Positions 47,843 through 58,491 are shown, numbered from the stretch's first letter. The stretch is DNA of 64,000 nt from Mycolicibacterium aurum (GCA_900078775.1 LT549889.1:62001-126000); one strand, 5' to 3'. Notes: generated from the letters alone by a model not told the origin. A program made the numbers and translations.

Positions 47843-50191
47843 TCACCGGTTCCCATTGCCCGGCGGTTGCTCGGCGGCCGGGATGTCCTCGGGCAACAAT
47901 GTGAAGTAGTTCTCCTCCTCGGCTGCGAAGTGCACGGACAGCAGTTCATCCAGCCCGTACAGGCATGAGAGAAGGTCCTCGCGTTGGGCGCTGAGGCTGT
48001 TCTCGTTCTCGGCGAGCAGGACATGCGCGTGCAGTCGCCGTGCCAGGCTGCTGATCTCAGCGTGCATGCGGCTCATGGTCGCGGTGGCTTCCGTGCTCCC
48101 CAGCGGCGCGACGAGCGCAGGGTAAAGCTTGCGGTCTTCGGCACGCTCGTGCGGCAACAGCACCTCCTGTACGAAAGCGTCCGCCTGGCGCAGTAACGAC
48201 AAGGCCTCCGACATCCGGCCTTCGTAGAGTTCGTGTGCGGCTGCACCCAACACCCGCAACTCTCCACGCATCCGGTCGTGCTCCGCCGAGAACCGCCGCA
48301 ACAGGTTCTCGGTGTTCTCGTCCAAGGACGGACTACCGACGCCGCGCGTCCGCAATGCGCGCAGCGCGTTGGCGATCACGGTGACGTCGATCAGTTCCTG
48401 CAGAAGTGCGCCGGCCACCGCGGGAATCAGACCGACGGCGGCGAAGGCCATGGCCACCAGGGACAGGCCCATTCCGATGCCGGCGCTCTGCACGGCGATA
48501 CGTCGGGATCGGCGTGCGATGAGCATGGCATCGGCGAGCCGGTCCAGGCGTCCTGTCGCCAGCACGACATCGGCCGCCTCGGAACTCGCCGTCGAGCCGT
48601 AACCGCTGAGAGCGATGCCTACATCCGCTGCGGCCAGCGCGGGCGCATCGTTGACCCCGTCGCCCACCATCGCCGTCACCGCCGTCTTGCGCTCTGCCTG
48701 GACCTCGGCGACCTTGTCGGCGGGGCTCTGCTCGGCGTGCAATGCGTCGAGGCCGAGCAGTGCCCCGATGCGTTCGGCCGGTGGCAACCGGTCCCCGGTC
48801 AGCATGACCATCCGATCGATACCCGCGGCCCGCAGTCGGCGGAGGGTGCGGGCCGCGTCGATTCTGAGCGGATCGTGTAACAGCACCGCGCCGACCAGAG
48901 CGTCGTCGACCGAAACCCAGGCGATCACTGCGCCATCGAGATTCGCGCGCAGCAGGACCGCCTCGGCCCAGTCCGGCCGACGGGACGGCAACGGATGGTT
49001 TCCCACTGTCACGCGTAAACCATCCACCGTCGCCGTGGTGCCGGTTCCCGCTGATTCGACGACATCGGTGGGCAAGCTCAGCGGCACCTGCCGCGCCCGT
49101 GCTGCATCGACGATCGCATGCGCCACCACGTGCGGTGAGAACCTGTCGGCGGAGGCGGCAAGTTGCAGCACCTCGGCTTGGTCCCATCCCGGGCCGCTGA
49201 GCACTTCGGTCCCCTCGGGGTGCCCGGTGGTGACCGTGCCGGTCTTGTCCAGCACCAGAGTGGTGGCCTTGCCGAGAACCTCCAGCGCGCCACCGCTGCG
49301 GACGATGACTCCGATGCGCGCGGCACGGGACAACCCGGATACCACCGCAACCGGTGCGGCCAGCAGCAGGGGGCAGGGGGTCGCGACCACCAACACAGCC
49401 ACTGCCCGTACTGCGGATCCACTGACCAACCAGGCGGTCCCGGCGACAGCCAGTGTGAGAGGTAGAAACCAGGCGGCAAAACGATCCGCCAGGCGTACCA
49501 ACGGCGAACTCTGGGCGGCCGCCTCCTCGGCGAGGCGCACTATCCCGGAGTAGGTGCTGTCGGCCGCGGTCGCCGATGCGGTGATCTCCAGCGCCGCCCC
49601 GGCGTTGACGGACCCGCTACGCACCGCCTCACCCGACATGCGTTGCGCATAGACCGACTCACCGGTGAGTGCCGACTCGTCGAGTGTCGCAGCCGGCGAA
49701 CCGATCACACCGTCAACGGGCACGACCTCACCGGGACCGACGATCACCTTGTCACCGGGCACGAGGGACTCGATGGGCACGGTCTCCAGACCACCGGCGA
49801 ACAGCCTTCGGGCGTCGTGGGGCATTCGTTCGGACAGTGCGCGCAGATCGCGGGTCGCGCGACGCTCGGCCGCCGATTCCAGCGTCCGGCCGGTGGCGAG
49901 CATGACCGCGATGAGTGCACCCGCCAGGTACTCACCGACGGCGAGCGCCCCGAGCAGCGCCAACACCGCGATGAGATCGGTGCCGAGGCGGCGTCGCCGA
50001 AGCGCACTGGCGACCCACCAGATGGCCGGTACGACCGCCGCCAGAATGCCGACGCTCCAGATCAATTCAGCGGCGTGGGGTCTGCTGAGCCACCACGCCA
50101 GCCCACCGCCGGCGAGGGCGCCCAGGGTCACGGCGAGGAGCGCCGCCGGTAGCAGCCGGCCTGCGCGGGCGGTGAATTTCTGCCCACTCAT
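47843..50191 (-). CDS. P1B-5-type metal ATPase fused to a C-terminal hemerythrin domain
   Basis: The 782-aa protein has a P1B core: actuator ESALTGESVYAQ, TM4 motif VVATPCPLLLAAPVA, phosphorylation motif LVLDKTGTVTTGHPEG, hinge AMVGDGVNDAPALAAADVG. TPCP in TM4 is the mark of P1B-5 pumps, and residues about 610-770 are a hemerythrin-like four-helix domain (SAEHDRMRGEL, LLPHERAEDRKLYP, MHAEISSL, VHFAAEEENYF), a fusion known for P1B-5 proteins such as Nia (nickel/iron export). There is no N-terminal metal-binding domain. It overlaps the upstream nitroreductase gene by 4 bp. Confidence 0.88.
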   Translation of the reverse strand: MSGQKFTARAGRLLPAALLAVTLGALAGGGLAWWLSRPHAAELIWSVGILAAVVPAIWWVASALRRRRLGTDLIAVLALLGALAVGEYLAGALIAVMLATGRTLESAAERRATRDLRALSERMPHDARRLFAGGLETVPIESLVPGDKVIVGPGEVVPVDGVIGSPAATLDESALTGESVYAQRMSGEAVRSGSVNAGAALEITASATAADSTYSGIVRLAEEAAAQSSPLVRLADRFAAWFLPLTLAVAGTAWLVSGSAVRAVAVLVVATPCPLLLAAPVAVVSGLSRAARIGVIVRSGGALEVLGKATTLVLDKTGTVTTGHPEGTEVLSGPGWDQAEVLQLAASADRFSPHVVAHAIVDAARARQVPLSLPTDVVESAGTGTTATVDGLRVTVGNHPLPSRRPDWAEAVLLRANLDGAVIAWVSVDDALVGAVLLHDPLRIDAARTLRRLRAAGIDRMVMLTGDRLPPAERIGALLGLDALHAEQSPADKVAEVQAERKTAVTAMVGDGVNDAPALAAADVGIALSGYGSTASSEAADVVLATGRLDRLADAMLIARRSRRIAVQSAGIGMGLSLVAMAFAAVGLIPAVAGALLQELIDVTVIANALRALRTRGVGSPSLDENTENLLRRFSAEHDRMRGELRVLGAAAHELYEGRMSEALSLLRQADAFVQEVLLPHERAEDRKLYPALVAPLGSTEATATMSRMHAEISSLARRLHAHVLLAENENSLSAQREDLLSCLYGLDELLSVHFAAEEENYFTLLPEDIPAAEQPPGNGNR

Positions 50192-51162
50192 CGCCGGATC
50201 GTCACCACATCGGCGAGCGGCAGGCGGGGGGTGGGCGGGGGGATCTCCTCATCGACCGGTGTGCAGCCCATCCTGATCAGCACCTGCGGTAGCTCGCGGC
50301 CAGTGAGCTCGCGGAGGATGTCGCGGCCGGCGGGTACCTCGGTGAGGTGGGTCAGCGTGCACGAGGCCAGGTCGGCCATCGTGGCTGCCAGCAGGACCGC
50401 CGACAGTGTCTCACCACAACGAAGTACGTCCAGGCGGGTGTCGTCGTAGGTTGACAGCACGACGATGCGCGCTTCGTCGACCGGCACTTCGGGGCGTTGG
50501 TCCTGGTGGTGGGTTATCGGGAAGCGGCGCCCTATGCCGACGCGGTCACCTTCGGACTGTGAGGTCAGCGAACTGTGCGGAATGCCGGTTCCCGAATCGG
50601 AAGATGTTGTCCACCAGTACATATCGGCATGATAGGTGGAGTCGTCGAGTCGTGCAGACTCGGTGAGTGCAGCCGCCTTGTGCAGCGCTGGCCGAGCCCC
50701 GGCGTCGAGGACGTCGAGGAGAACCACATCTCCGGCGATTCGGTGCAGCAGGGGTTCGAAGGTGTCCCAATCTGCCGGTGCGGCGAAGGGAAGCCGGTCC
50801 GTTCGGCGTCGCCGAATCGCGTCGGCCCGGTGTCGGTGCCCGTCGGTCACGAAGTCCATCGGGCTGAAGTCGATCGTCGCGAGGTGCTTGTGGGCATTGG
50901 GATTCGGGTACCGGTCCACGTTGGCGGTCCAGCCGGTGGCGGCGGACGCCACCCGGAAATGGTCCAGAATCGCGCCGCAACTCAGTAATGCCTGGCGACC
51001 TGAGGAATCCGATGCGACCAACCGTTCGGGATCCAGGTGGAGTTCCACCGTGCCGGCACCGACCGTCCACAGCCAGGGCTGGCTGTTGTGGAACGACGGT
51101 GCCCGGCACGCCAGCTGCAGAGTCGCCTGCAGCTGGGGAGTCCACATGGTGGGCCGGGGCAT
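50188..51162 (-). CDS. Acg-type putative nitroreductase, copy 2
   Basis: The 324-aa protein has LQLACRAPSFHNSQPWLWTV, ALLSCGAILDHFRVASAATGW and RRRTDRLPFAAPADW, the same landmarks as copy 1. ATG 51162 is preferred to the longer frame since AAGGGA precedes it and the family start follows. It leads a two-gene unit with the metal ATPase (4-bp overlap). Two DosR-type boxes lie in the 210-bp region shared with the divergent Rv2004c-like gene. Confidence 0.87.
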   Translation of the reverse strand: MPRPTMWTPQLQATLQLACRAPSFHNSQPWLWTVGAGTVELHLDPERLVASDSSGRQALLSCGAILDHFRVASAATGWTANVDRYPNPNAHKHLATIDFSPMDFVTDGHRHRADAIRRRRTDRLPFAAPADWDTFEPLLHRIAGDVVLLDVLDAGARPALHKAAALTESARLDDSTYHADMYWWTTSSDSGTGIPHSSLTSQSEGDRVGIGRRFPITHHQDQRPEVPVDEARIVVLSTYDDTRLDVLRCGETLSAVLLAATMADLASCTLTHLTEVPAGRDILRELTGRELPQVLIRMGCTPVDEEIPPPTPRLPLADVVTIRR

Positions 51163-51228
51163 GGTGGGTCCCTTCGGTGGCGATGCGTTCTGCAGTTCAA
51201 CCTTCGTCCCGTCGGGCACCGCAGGTTA

Positions 51229-51242
51229 GGGCCATAGGTCCC
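51229..51242. promoter_or_regulatory. DosR box, nitroreductase side
   Basis: GGGCCATAGGTCCC fits the dyad fully with the GGGCC variant. It is 66 bp upstream of the nitroreductase ATG at 51162. Confidence 0.7.
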
Positions 51243-51276
51243 GAGTTGCGGCACCCGGCCGATCGAGGCCCGCACA

Positions 51277-51290
51277 GTGACTTTGGACCC
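51277..51290. promoter_or_regulatory. DosR box, Rv2004c-like side
   Basis: GTGACTTTGGACCC has one mismatch in each half of the dyad. It is 82 bp before the ATG at 51373. Confidence 0.5.
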
Positions 51291-51372
51291 TGCGGAACGG
51301 GGACCATTGCCGCCGGGCAGGGGACGCTCGGCCGCTTTCGGCGACAACGACTGTTCGACGACGATTTCGGAT

Positions 51373-52860
51373 ATGAACGCAGCGCCCGATCGGCTTGCGC
51401 AGCCCATCGAGTCGATGAGCCCTGCGGCCATCCATGAGACGCACACCGGTGTGGTCGTCCTCGTCGGTGACCGTGCCTACAAGGTCAAGAAGCCGGTGGT
51501 CACCGACTTCCTGAACTTCGCCACCCCCGAAGCCCGTGAATACGTGTGTCAGCGCGAGGTCAGCCTGAACAGGCGGCTGGCCGCGTCAAGCTATCTCGGC
51601 GTAGCGCATCTGGTCGGCGGGACAGACGTTCCCGGTGAACCGGTGATCGTGATGCGGCGTCATCCGGAGTCTCTGTGCCTGGCGACACTGGTCACCAGTG
51701 GCAGGCCCGTCGAAGCGGACCTCGATGCGATCGCGAACCTGTTGGCCCGGTTCCACCGCACGGCCGAGCGGAGCCACCGCATCGACACATGCGCGACCGT
51801 GGACGCGGTGGCCGACCGGTGGCGGCAGAATCTGACCGAACTGCGCGCTCACACCGCCGAAACCCTTCCCGCGGGTGGGGTCGCGGAGCTGGAGCGCCTT
51901 GTCGCCCAGTTCGTCTCGGGACGACGGGAACTTTTCGGGCAGCGTATCGAGGCGCACCGGGTCGTCGACGGCCACGGCGACCTGCAGGCCTCCGACATCT
52001 ATTGTCTGCCGGAGGGGCCCGCGCTCTTGGACTGTCTCGAATTCGACGATCAACTGCGCTATCTGGACGGAATCGACGACGCCGCATTCCTGGCGATGGA
52101 CCTGGAGTTCCTGGGCCGCAAGGACCTCGGTGAACGATTCCTCGACCAGTACCGCCGTGCCGCTGATGATCAGCCGCCGTCGGCGCTGATCCATTTCTAC
52201 ATCGCCTACCGCGCGGTGGTGCGCACCAAGGTCGACTGCATTCGGGTGACACAGGGACGATCCGAAGCTCGTGCCGACGCCCGGGCGCACCTTGCCATCG
52301 CCCTCGAACATCTCCGGATGGGTACCGTCCGACTGGTCATCGTCGGCGGTGGGCCCGGCACCGGAAAGTCGACGTTGTCACAATCCTTGGCTCGTGACAT
52401 CGAGGCGCAGGTGCTCTCGACCGACGACATTCGCCGCGAGCTCCAACGGGACGGCCTGATCAGCGGGTCGGCCGGCGCCCTGCAGGAAGGTTTGTACACC
52501 CGGGAGAACGTCGACCGCGTCTACGACGAAGTCTGCCGGCGGGCAAGGCAGCTGTTGGCCGGTGGTCACACGGTCATCCTGGACGGCACCTGGAGAGATC
52601 CGCGGCACCGTCGATCGGCGCGTGAGGTCGCCGAGGACCTGTCGGTGCCGGTCGTGGAATTCGTCTGTACGACATCGCTCGACGAGGCAAAGGGCCGCAT
52701 CGCGGGTCGCGGCCCCACGACCTCGGATGCGACGGCGGAGATGGCGGCTCCGCTCACTCCGGACCTCGATGACTGGGTGGGGGCACACCGGATGGACACC
52801 GGTCGTCCACTGCCGGAGAACATCGCCGAAGCGAGGCAGATCTGCTGTCTGGGCATCTGA
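51373..52860 (+). CDS. Rv2004c-like bifunctional kinase-fold protein (APH + P-loop)
   Basis: The 495-aa protein (Rv2004c is 498) has an N-terminal aminoglycoside-phosphotransferase-like domain with VVDGHGDLQASDIYC as catalytic loop (residues 1-310), and a C-terminal P-loop kinase domain (VIVGGGPGTGKSTLSQSLA near residue 325). Such fusions occur in many bacteria without known substrate; Rv2004c is in the DosR regulon. ATG 51373 is used because the family begins there. The usp gene follows 61 bp later. Confidence 0.9.
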   Translation: MNAAPDRLAQPIESMSPAAIHETHTGVVVLVGDRAYKVKKPVVTDFLNFATPEAREYVCQREVSLNRRLAASSYLGVAHLVGGTDVPGEPVIVMRRHPESLCLATLVTSGRPVEADLDAIANLLARFHRTAERSHRIDTCATVDAVADRWRQNLTELRAHTAETLPAGGVAELERLVAQFVSGRRELFGQRIEAHRVVDGHGDLQASDIYCLPEGPALLDCLEFDDQLRYLDGIDDAAFLAMDLEFLGRKDLGERFLDQYRRAADDQPPSALIHFYIAYRAVVRTKVDCIRVTQGRSEARADARAHLAIALEHLRMGTVRLVIVGGGPGTGKSTLSQSLARDIEAQVLSTDDIRRELQRDGLISGSAGALQEGLYTRENVDRVYDEVCRRARQLLAGGHTVILDGTWRDPRHRRSAREVAEDLSVPVVEFVCTTSLDEAKGRIAGRGPTTSDATAEMAAPLTPDLDDWVGAHRMDTGRPLPENIAEARQICCLGI

Positions 52861-52921
52861 TTCAATCGTCCGGTAGGCCGGCAACTCCATCGAAAGGGAC
52901 GCGACGTGAAAGCTCAACGAG

Positions 52922-53812
52922 ATGGGTGATCCGGCAGGGCCGATCGTCGTCGGCGTCGACGGCACGTTTGCCGCACGGCATGCCGCGCGCTGGTCGGGCG
53001 GCCTCGCATCGCGGCTGGGATGCACGTTGCAGATCGTGCATGCGATCCCCGTTCTCGGACATCTACTGATTCGAGCCGGGGCCGTGCACAATCCTGAGAT
53101 CGTCGAGGCGCAGCACGCGGCGGCCCAGTCCATCGTCGATACCGCGGCCGCTGCGGTCCGTAACGATCACCCGGGCCTGGAGGTCACCACGACCGTGCTC
53201 GAGGAGTCGATCGATGACGCCATGAAGATGATGAGCCGGCATGCCCGCCTCCTGGTGGTCGGCTGCGATGATGTCTCGCCTGCCGAGGCGCTGCTGGTCG
53301 GATCACTGACGCTCGACCTGGCAGCCCACGCGAACTGCCCGGTGGCAGCGTGGCGGGGTGAAGCACTGGATCCGACAAGGCAGCCCATCGTCATCGGCGT
53401 GGATCTGGCCGGCGGCGGCGCCGCCGCACTGGAACTGGCCTTCGTCCTCGCGGATGCGCTTGAGGCCCCGGTGCGTGCGGTACATGCCTGGTCGATGCGG
53501 GTGCCCCCCGGTGAGGACTCGGTTCCACTCCTGATCGACTGGACCGCGCTCGAGACGCTGCTGACCGAGGAGATCACCCGTGCGCTGGAGCCGCACAGGC
53601 AACGCCACCCCGGGGTCGAGGTCAGCATCCACGTGGACCTCAGCAGTCCGCGCCGCGCACTGCTGCAGCACGCGTCGGACGCCCAGATGGTGATCGTCGG
53701 GAGCCGCGGGCGCGCGCGGCTGGCGACTGTCCTGGGCTCGACCAGTCTCAACATGCTGCATCACGCACCCGTGCCCGTCCTGGTGTGCCCGCCGGAACCG
53801 GATGACGGGTGA
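52922..53812 (+). CDS. Universal stress protein (Rv2005c-like position), tandem domains
   Basis: The 296-aa protein has two Usp domains; the second has the full loop GSRGRARLATVLGS, but the first has the altered GCDDVSPAEALLVGS, so only one ATP site may be intact. It differs more from the other Usp proteins here. In M. tuberculosis a usp gene (Rv2005c) also lies beside Rv2004c. It is probably co-transcribed with the gene before it. Confidence 0.88.
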   Translation: MGDPAGPIVVGVDGTFAARHAARWSGGLASRLGCTLQIVHAIPVLGHLLIRAGAVHNPEIVEAQHAAAQSIVDTAAAAVRNDHPGLEVTTTVLEESIDDAMKMMSRHARLLVVGCDDVSPAEALLVGSLTLDLAAHANCPVAAWRGEALDPTRQPIVIGVDLAGGGAAALELAFVLADALEAPVRAVHAWSMRVPPGEDSVPLLIDWTALETLLTEEITRALEPHRQRHPGVEVSIHVDLSSPRRALLQHASDAQMVIVGSRGRARLATVLGSTSLNMLHHAPVPVLVCPPEPDDG

Positions 53813-53894
53813 GTGAGCTTCCTCGACAATTGACGACGGTTCGAGCGGGTGCCGCCCGCGCCGCGCTGACGGTGGCGCATCTGGTCTCGGGGCG

Positions 53895-54911
53895 TCAACC
53901 GATCTGCAGTACCGCCGCGCCGGCGATCGATCCGGCGCCGAGGTCTTCCAGCGCCCTGTCGGCCTGGTCCAGCCGATAGCGCGGACCGGTGATCTCGATT
54001 CGGTGGCGTCCGGCGAAGTCCAGGAACTCGCGGGCGTCGACGCGGGTGTTCGAGGTGACCGAACGTATCTGCTTCTCCTGGAACAGGTGACGCTGGTAAT
54101 TGAGCGCCGGCACATCGCTGAGGTGGATGCCGGCAATGGCCAACGTGCCGCCCCTGTCGAGTGCCTCCATGGCGGGCGGAACCAGGTCACCCACCGGGGC
54201 AAAGAGAATCGCGGAATCCAACGCCACCGGCGGTCGGTCCGCCGCTCCCTGGGCAGATGCGGCACCCAGTTCCAACGCCAGCCTTCGGGCGTGCCCACCG
54301 CGGGTCATGACATGGACTTCGGCGCCCTCGGCAATGGCGACCTGCGCGGTGATGTGCGCGCTGCCGCCGAAGCCGTAGATGCCCAATCGGCCACCGGGCG
54401 GGAGGGCGGACCGACGCAGCGAGCGGTAACCGATGATCCCGGCACACAGCAGCGGAGCCAGCTCGGCGTCGCTGTATCCGGCGGGCAGTGAATACACGAA
54501 CGATGCGGGCGCGGTGACGAATTCCGCATAGCCGCCGTCGGCGTCCCAGCCCGTGTAACGGCTCAGCGGGCACAGGTTCTCCCGGCCGGCCCGGCAGTAG
54601 GCGCATTCTCCGCAGGTGTGCCGCAGCCACGCCACACCCACCCGGTCGCCCACGGCCAGGGTCGTGACCTCGTTCCCGAGTGCCACCACTTCACCGACCA
54701 CCTCATGTCCCGGCGTCACATGCGGACGGTGCACTGCCAGGTCACCCTCGGTGACATGCAGGTCGGTCCGGCATACACCGCAGGTACGCACGGCGATCAA
54801 GGCCTCGTCAGAGGCGGGCGTGGGCACCTCGGTCCGGACGAGCTGCAGGGGGTGCGTGTCCACCGGCGCGGGCGTGCGCACCTTCCACGCCCTCATGGTC
54901 GCCGGAATCAT
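53895..54911 (-). CDS. Zinc-dependent alcohol dehydrogenase (AdhA-like)
   Basis: The 338-aa protein is a medium-chain dehydrogenase: catalytic zinc ligands in [10 protein letters not shown] and GHEVVGEVV, structural zinc Cys in [15 protein letters not shown], and NAD motif YGFGGSAHI. It interconverts alcohols and aldehydes, a possible outlet for reductant in hypoxia. ATG 54911 is preferred to a TTG at 54935. It is the last gene of the tgs-usp-adh transcript, 54 bp after usp. Confidence 0.9.
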   Translation of the reverse strand: MIPATMRAWKVRTPAPVDTHPLQLVRTEVPTPASDEALIAVRTCGVCRTDLHVTEGDLAVHRPHVTPGHEVVGEVVALGNEVTTLAVGDRVGVAWLRHTCGECAYCRAGRENLCPLSRYTGWDADGGYAEFVTAPASFVYSLPAGYSDAELAPLLCAGIIGYRSLRRSALPPGGRLGIYGFGGSAHITAQVAIAEGAEVHVMTRGGHARRLALELGAASAQGAADRPPVALDSAILFAPVGDLVPPAMEALDRGGTLAIAGIHLSDVPALNYQRHLFQEKQIRSVTSNTRVDAREFLDFAGRHRIEITGPRYRLDQADRALEDLGAGSIAGAAVLQIG

Positions 54912-54965
54912 GGTCTGTCGGCGTTCCGCGGACAATGGCGCTCGCGATGCAACATCGTGCCGCCG

Positions 54966-55841
54966 TCACTGTGGCCGTGCGACGAGCACGGGTATCCGCA
55001 CGGCCTGGACGACCGCGTTGCTGACCGACCCCAGCAGCACACTCGCCGCTGAGCCGTGGCCGTGACTACCCACGACGACCAGTTGCGCGGCTCCCGCACG
55101 CTCGATGAGCTCTCGGGCGGGCTCGTCGGTGACCGCGATGCTTTCCACCGGGACCGTGGGGTACCGCTCCCGCCACGGGGCGAGCATCTCCTGGATCTGG
55201 CGGTCCACTTCCGGACGCAATGCCTCCCAATCGAAGCCGGGCATCTCGAACGCGCCCGGCGACCACCACGCGTGGACGGCGATCAAACCGATCTTGCGAA
55301 CGGATGCCTCGTCGAAGGCCAGGGCGATGGCTGATTGCGATGCCGGGGAGCTGTCGAATCCCAGCAGCACCGGCGCTTCGGGGTCGGGCGACGGTTCTTC
55401 GTCATGGACCACCACCACCGGACAGTGCGCCCGGTGCAGCAGTCCGGTGCTGACGCTGCCCAGCGCACGGCGGGCGATCGCCCCCTTCCCGCGTGATCCG
55501 ACGACGACCATCCCGGCGGCCCGGGAAGCCTGCACCAGGGCAGCGGTCGGGGTGGCGACGGCGAACTCCGTCGTCACGGGCACCGCACCGGTGGTGATGT
55601 CAGCGGCGATACGCGCGGCGTCGGCGAGGATCTCGCGGCCGATCTTGGCCCGCCACTCCAGGTACTCGACCGGCGCCGGTGCCAGTGGCCATGCCGCGAC
55701 GGGCAAGGTACTCGCATGCAACACCGTCAGCGGGAGCCCGCGAAGGCGCGCCTCGTGTGCCGCCCATTCCACAGCACGGTTCGACGATACCGAGTCATCC
55801 ACTCCGACAACTATTTTCCTGGGTTCCAGGGCTGGGGTCAT
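54966..55841 (-). CDS. Universal stress protein, tandem Usp domains
   Basis: The 291-aa protein has loops [15 protein letters not shown] and [15 protein letters not shown], so both ATP sites look intact. ATG 55841 lies inside the tail of the WS/DGAT gene (47-bp overlap), preceded by AGGAGC. It is the middle gene of a three-gene unit running leftward from the dosR promoter region. Confidence 0.92.
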   Translation of the reverse strand: MTPALEPRKIVVGVDDSVSSNRAVEWAAHEARLRGLPLTVLHASTLPVAAWPLAPAPVEYLEWRAKIGREILADAARIAADITTGAVPVTTEFAVATPTAALVQASRAAGMVVVGSRGKGAIARRALGSVSTGLLHRAHCPVVVVHDEEPSPDPEAPVLLGFDSSPASQSAIALAFDEASVRKIGLIAVHAWWSPGAFEMPGFDWEALRPEVDRQIQEMLAPWRERYPTVPVESIAVTDEPARELIERAGAAQLVVVGSHGHGSAASVLLGSVSNAVVQAVRIPVLVARPQ

Positions 55842-57225
55842 CGTGCTCCTTGCTGGGTTTGGGGTGCCGAGCCATCGCGGCGAGGCGGGTGATCGCCCCG
55901 GCGATGCCGTCGGCAAGGTCGTCGACGTCGGGGAAGGCATCGAAATCGGTTGTGACTCCGAAAATCAGGTCGTCGCCATAGCTGAGGATCGCCACCGCCG
56001 CCCGCATCCGTAACGCTACCGGGGGGATGGGCAGCATGCGGACTACTTCGTGGCCCAACACCTGAAGATGGTGCCGCGGTCCCGGCACATTGGTCGCCAG
56101 CGCGACAACGCCCCGCTGAGGAAGCGAGGTCAACAGCCGGACCATCCGGGAGGTGAGCGCGAAGGGCACCAGCTTGAGTGCGGCCACCGCCATGCCCCCG
56201 GCTTGCCGCTGGCCGCCGGACTTCACCCGGGTCAGCCGCCTGTGCACGATGCGTAGCTGTTTCAGCGGGTCGGGTTCGTCCACCGGCAGGTGCGGGAGCA
56301 TGACCGACACCCGGTTGTCGAGCTCGCCCACGGCGGCGCCGGGCCGCACCGACACGGGTACGAGGGTGCGTAGGGACGTGGGTTGCGGTACTTCACCGCG
56401 GCGCTGTAACGCGGCCCGGAAACTGTCGGTGATGGCGGAGAGCGCGACATCGTTGAGGGTGACGTCGAAGGCCTGGCAGACCGATGCCACGTCCGCCAAC
56501 GGCACCTGTGCGGCGCTGTACCGGCGCATCGTCGTGACCGGGCCGTTGAACGCCGACTGCGGGCCCGCCCGTAACAGGCTGTCGACGATCTGGACCGTCC
56601 CACCGACCGTCACCGCGGTCGAGTAGGTCAGCGCGGAAACCGAATTCATCAGACCGCGCACCAGTTTCCGCGGGTCGGCGGTGAGGGCGGGCAGCGTTCG
56701 TCGGTTGTTCTGCGGCGAGTGGGTGGCGCGGATGGCACCGACATACGTCTGGCCAACACCGCCGTCGCTGAGGCCGGCGAGCAGGTGCATCGCGGCGATG
56801 CCGTCGGCGATGCAGTGATGCAGCTTTATCAGCAGCGCCCAGCGATCACCGGCGAGTCCCTCGATGATCCAGCACTGCCACAGCGGCCGCTCGCGGTCGA
56901 GTCGGGACTCCATGGCCTCCGCGGCGAACTGGAACAGTGCCGCATCGTCACCCGGGTGCGGGAGGGCGGCCCGACGGATGTGGTGTGCCATGTCGAGTGC
57001 CGGATCATCCACCCATTCCGGCGCCGACAGGTCGAACGGCTGGCGTCGCACCACTTGGCGTAGCCGGGGAACGGCGGCGATCCGGTCGCCGATGACGGTG
57101 GCGAGTTCATCGGGGTCGGGTAACGGACCCTCCAGGATGGAGACGGCTCCGACCGCCAGGCTGATGTGCGGATCGGCGTCCTCGGCGTCGAGAAACCCGG
57201 CATCGAAGGCGTTCAGACGGTCCAC
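55795..57225 (-). CDS. Wax ester synthase/diacylglycerol acyltransferase (Tgs family)
   Basis: The 476-aa protein has the WS/DGAT catalytic motif HHCIADG (near residue 137), the start [16 protein letters not shown], and the C-terminal NVPGP motif. It joins fatty acyl-CoA to diacylglycerol or alcohols, storing carbon as triacylglycerol in non-growing cells. M. tuberculosis tgs1 (Rv3130c) is a DosR target located near dosR, and here it is directly divergent from dosR, sharing a double box. The C-terminal ~20 residues are polar and overlap the usp start. Confidence 0.92.
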   Translation of the reverse strand: MDRLNAFDAGFLDAEDADPHISLAVGAVSILEGPLPDPDELATVIGDRIAAVPRLRQVVRRQPFDLSAPEWVDDPALDMAHHIRRAALPHPGDDAALFQFAAEAMESRLDRERPLWQCWIIEGLAGDRWALLIKLHHCIADGIAAMHLLAGLSDGGVGQTYVGAIRATHSPQNNRRTLPALTADPRKLVRGLMNSVSALTYSTAVTVGGTVQIVDSLLRAGPQSAFNGPVTTMRRYSAAQVPLADVASVCQAFDVTLNDVALSAITDSFRAALQRRGEVPQPTSLRTLVPVSVRPGAAVGELDNRVSVMLPHLPVDEPDPLKQLRIVHRRLTRVKSGGQRQAGGMAVAALKLVPFALTSRMVRLLTSLPQRGVVALATNVPGPRHHLQVLGHEVVRMLPIPPVALRMRAAVAILSYGDDLIFGVTTDFDAFPDVDDLADGIAGAITRLAAMARHPKPSKEHDDPSPGTQENSCRSG

Positions 57226-57261
57226 CGCATGACTATGCGTTCAGCCCGCGGGCGCCCGACA

Positions 57262-57275
57262 GGGCCCGAGGTCCC
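57262..57275. promoter_or_regulatory. DosR box, tgs-proximal
   Basis: GGGCCCGAGGTCCC fits the dyad fully. It lies 36 bp upstream of the tgs ATG and its start is exactly 23 bp from the next box, about two helical turns. Confidence 0.75.
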
Positions 57276-57284
57276 GGTCTACTA

Positions 57285-57298
57285 GGGACTACGGTCCC
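57285..57298. promoter_or_regulatory. DosR box, dosR-proximal (autoregulation)
   Basis: GGGACTACGGTCCC matches all outer positions. It is 56 bp before the dosR ATG. With the neighbouring box it should allow DosR to control its own gene and tgs. Confidence 0.8.
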
Positions 57299-57354
57299 TT
57301 TCCGGGCGCCCCCGGTTCGGTCACAATCGAAGGACAGCAGGTGAGGGGGCCATC

Positions 57355-58005
57355 ATGGTCAGCGTCTTTCTGGTCGATGATCACGAACTCGTCCGCCGCG
57401 GCCTGATCGATCTGCTCAGCGACGACCCCGACCTGGAGGTGGTCGGCGAGGCCGCCTCCGTCTCGGAGGCGCTGGCGCGAATACCTGCCACGCGTCCCGA
57501 CGTCGCGGTGCTCGACATCCGTCTCCCGGACGGCAACGGCATCGAGCTGTGCCGTGATCTGCTGGCCCGATTTCCCGACCTGCGGTGTCTCATGCTGACC
57601 TCGTTCACCACCGAGGAAGCGATGCTCGACGCCATCCTGGCGGGGGCGAGCGGATACGTGGTGAAGGACATCAGGGGGATGGAACTCGCCAAGGCGATCA
57701 AGGAGGTCGGGGCCGGGCGGTCATTGTTGGACAATCGCGCCGCTGCGGCCTTGATGGCACGACTGCGTGACGGCGCCACCCACGCGGACCCCTTGTCGGG
57801 CCTGAGCGGGCAGGAGCGGGCCTTGCTGGATCTCATCGGTGACGGGTTGACCAACAAACAGATCGCCGACCGCATGTATCTGGCCGAGAAGACGGTGAAG
57901 AACTATGTGTCCCGGCTGCTGACGAAACTGGGCATGGAGCGCAGGACGCAGGCCGCGGCATTCGTATCCAAGCTTGAGCGGACGAGCCGGTCGGACCGGT
58001 TCTGA
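57355..58005 (+). CDS. dosR: Dormancy response regulator DosR (DevR)
   Basis: The 216-aa protein has a receiver domain with acidic pair Asp8/Asp9, phosphoacceptor Asp54 ([11 protein letters not shown]), Thr82 and Lys104, and a LuxR-type DNA-binding helix with Lys179, Lys182 and Asn183 ([13 protein letters not shown]) identical to the M. tuberculosis DNA-contact residues. Thr198 is kept and position 205 is Ser instead of Thr; both are PknH targets in M. tuberculosis. It starts at ATG 57355 behind GTGAGG. It is the single regulator expected to act on the boxes across this window, but has no kinase gene adjacent. Confidence 0.96.
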   Translation: MVSVFLVDDHELVRRGLIDLLSDDPDLEVVGEAASVSEALARIPATRPDVAVLDIRLPDGNGIELCRDLLARFPDLRCLMLTSFTTEEAMLDAILAGASGYVVKDIRGMELAKAIKEVGAGRSLLDNRAAAALMARLRDGATHADPLSGLSGQERALLDLIGDGLTNKQIADRMYLAEKTVKNYVSRLLTKLGMERRTQAAAFVSKLERTSRSDRF

Positions 58006-58269
58006 GACCCTGCGGGTCCGCACGTGCCGCCTGCTGAGCCAGGCTGCCGGCGGCGGTCACCTGTAATTTTGGCGCAACCGGAAACAGCGGGTATCGTGGA
58101 CCAACGGTGCGGCCTCCGCGCCGACTCTTTGCGTGCCCTGTCCTGGAACTCGTGGTCTTGCTACTTCGTTGTTCTGCCGTTCCGGCCCACGTTGTGCAGT
58201 CGGTTTTGGGGTTGCGCCGGTAACGGGCGCATAAGAGATACGAAACGAAGACAAGGATCGCCAACCAGT

Positions 58270-58491
58270 ATGGCCAAGAAAGACGGTGCCATCGAGGTCG
58301 AGGGCCGCGTGGTCGAGCCTCTGCCCAATGCGATGTTCCGCATTGAGCTGGAGAACGGACACAAGGTTCTGGCCCACATCAGCGGCAAGATGCGGCAGCA
58401 CTACATCCGCATCCTGCCCGAGGACCGTGTCGTGGTGGAGCTCTCTCCCTACGACCTCTCCCGGGGCCGCATCGTGTACCGGTACAAGTAA
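58270..58491 (+). CDS. infA: Translation initiation factor IF-1
   Basis: The 73-aa S1-fold protein has [20 protein letters not shown] and [19 protein letters not shown], full length for IF-1. It fills the ribosomal A-site during initiation. The 264 bp between dosR and infA contain no gene and should hold the infA promoter; the AT-rich stretch AAGAGATACGAAACG precedes the ribosome site. It marks the right end of the dormancy island. Confidence 0.97.
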
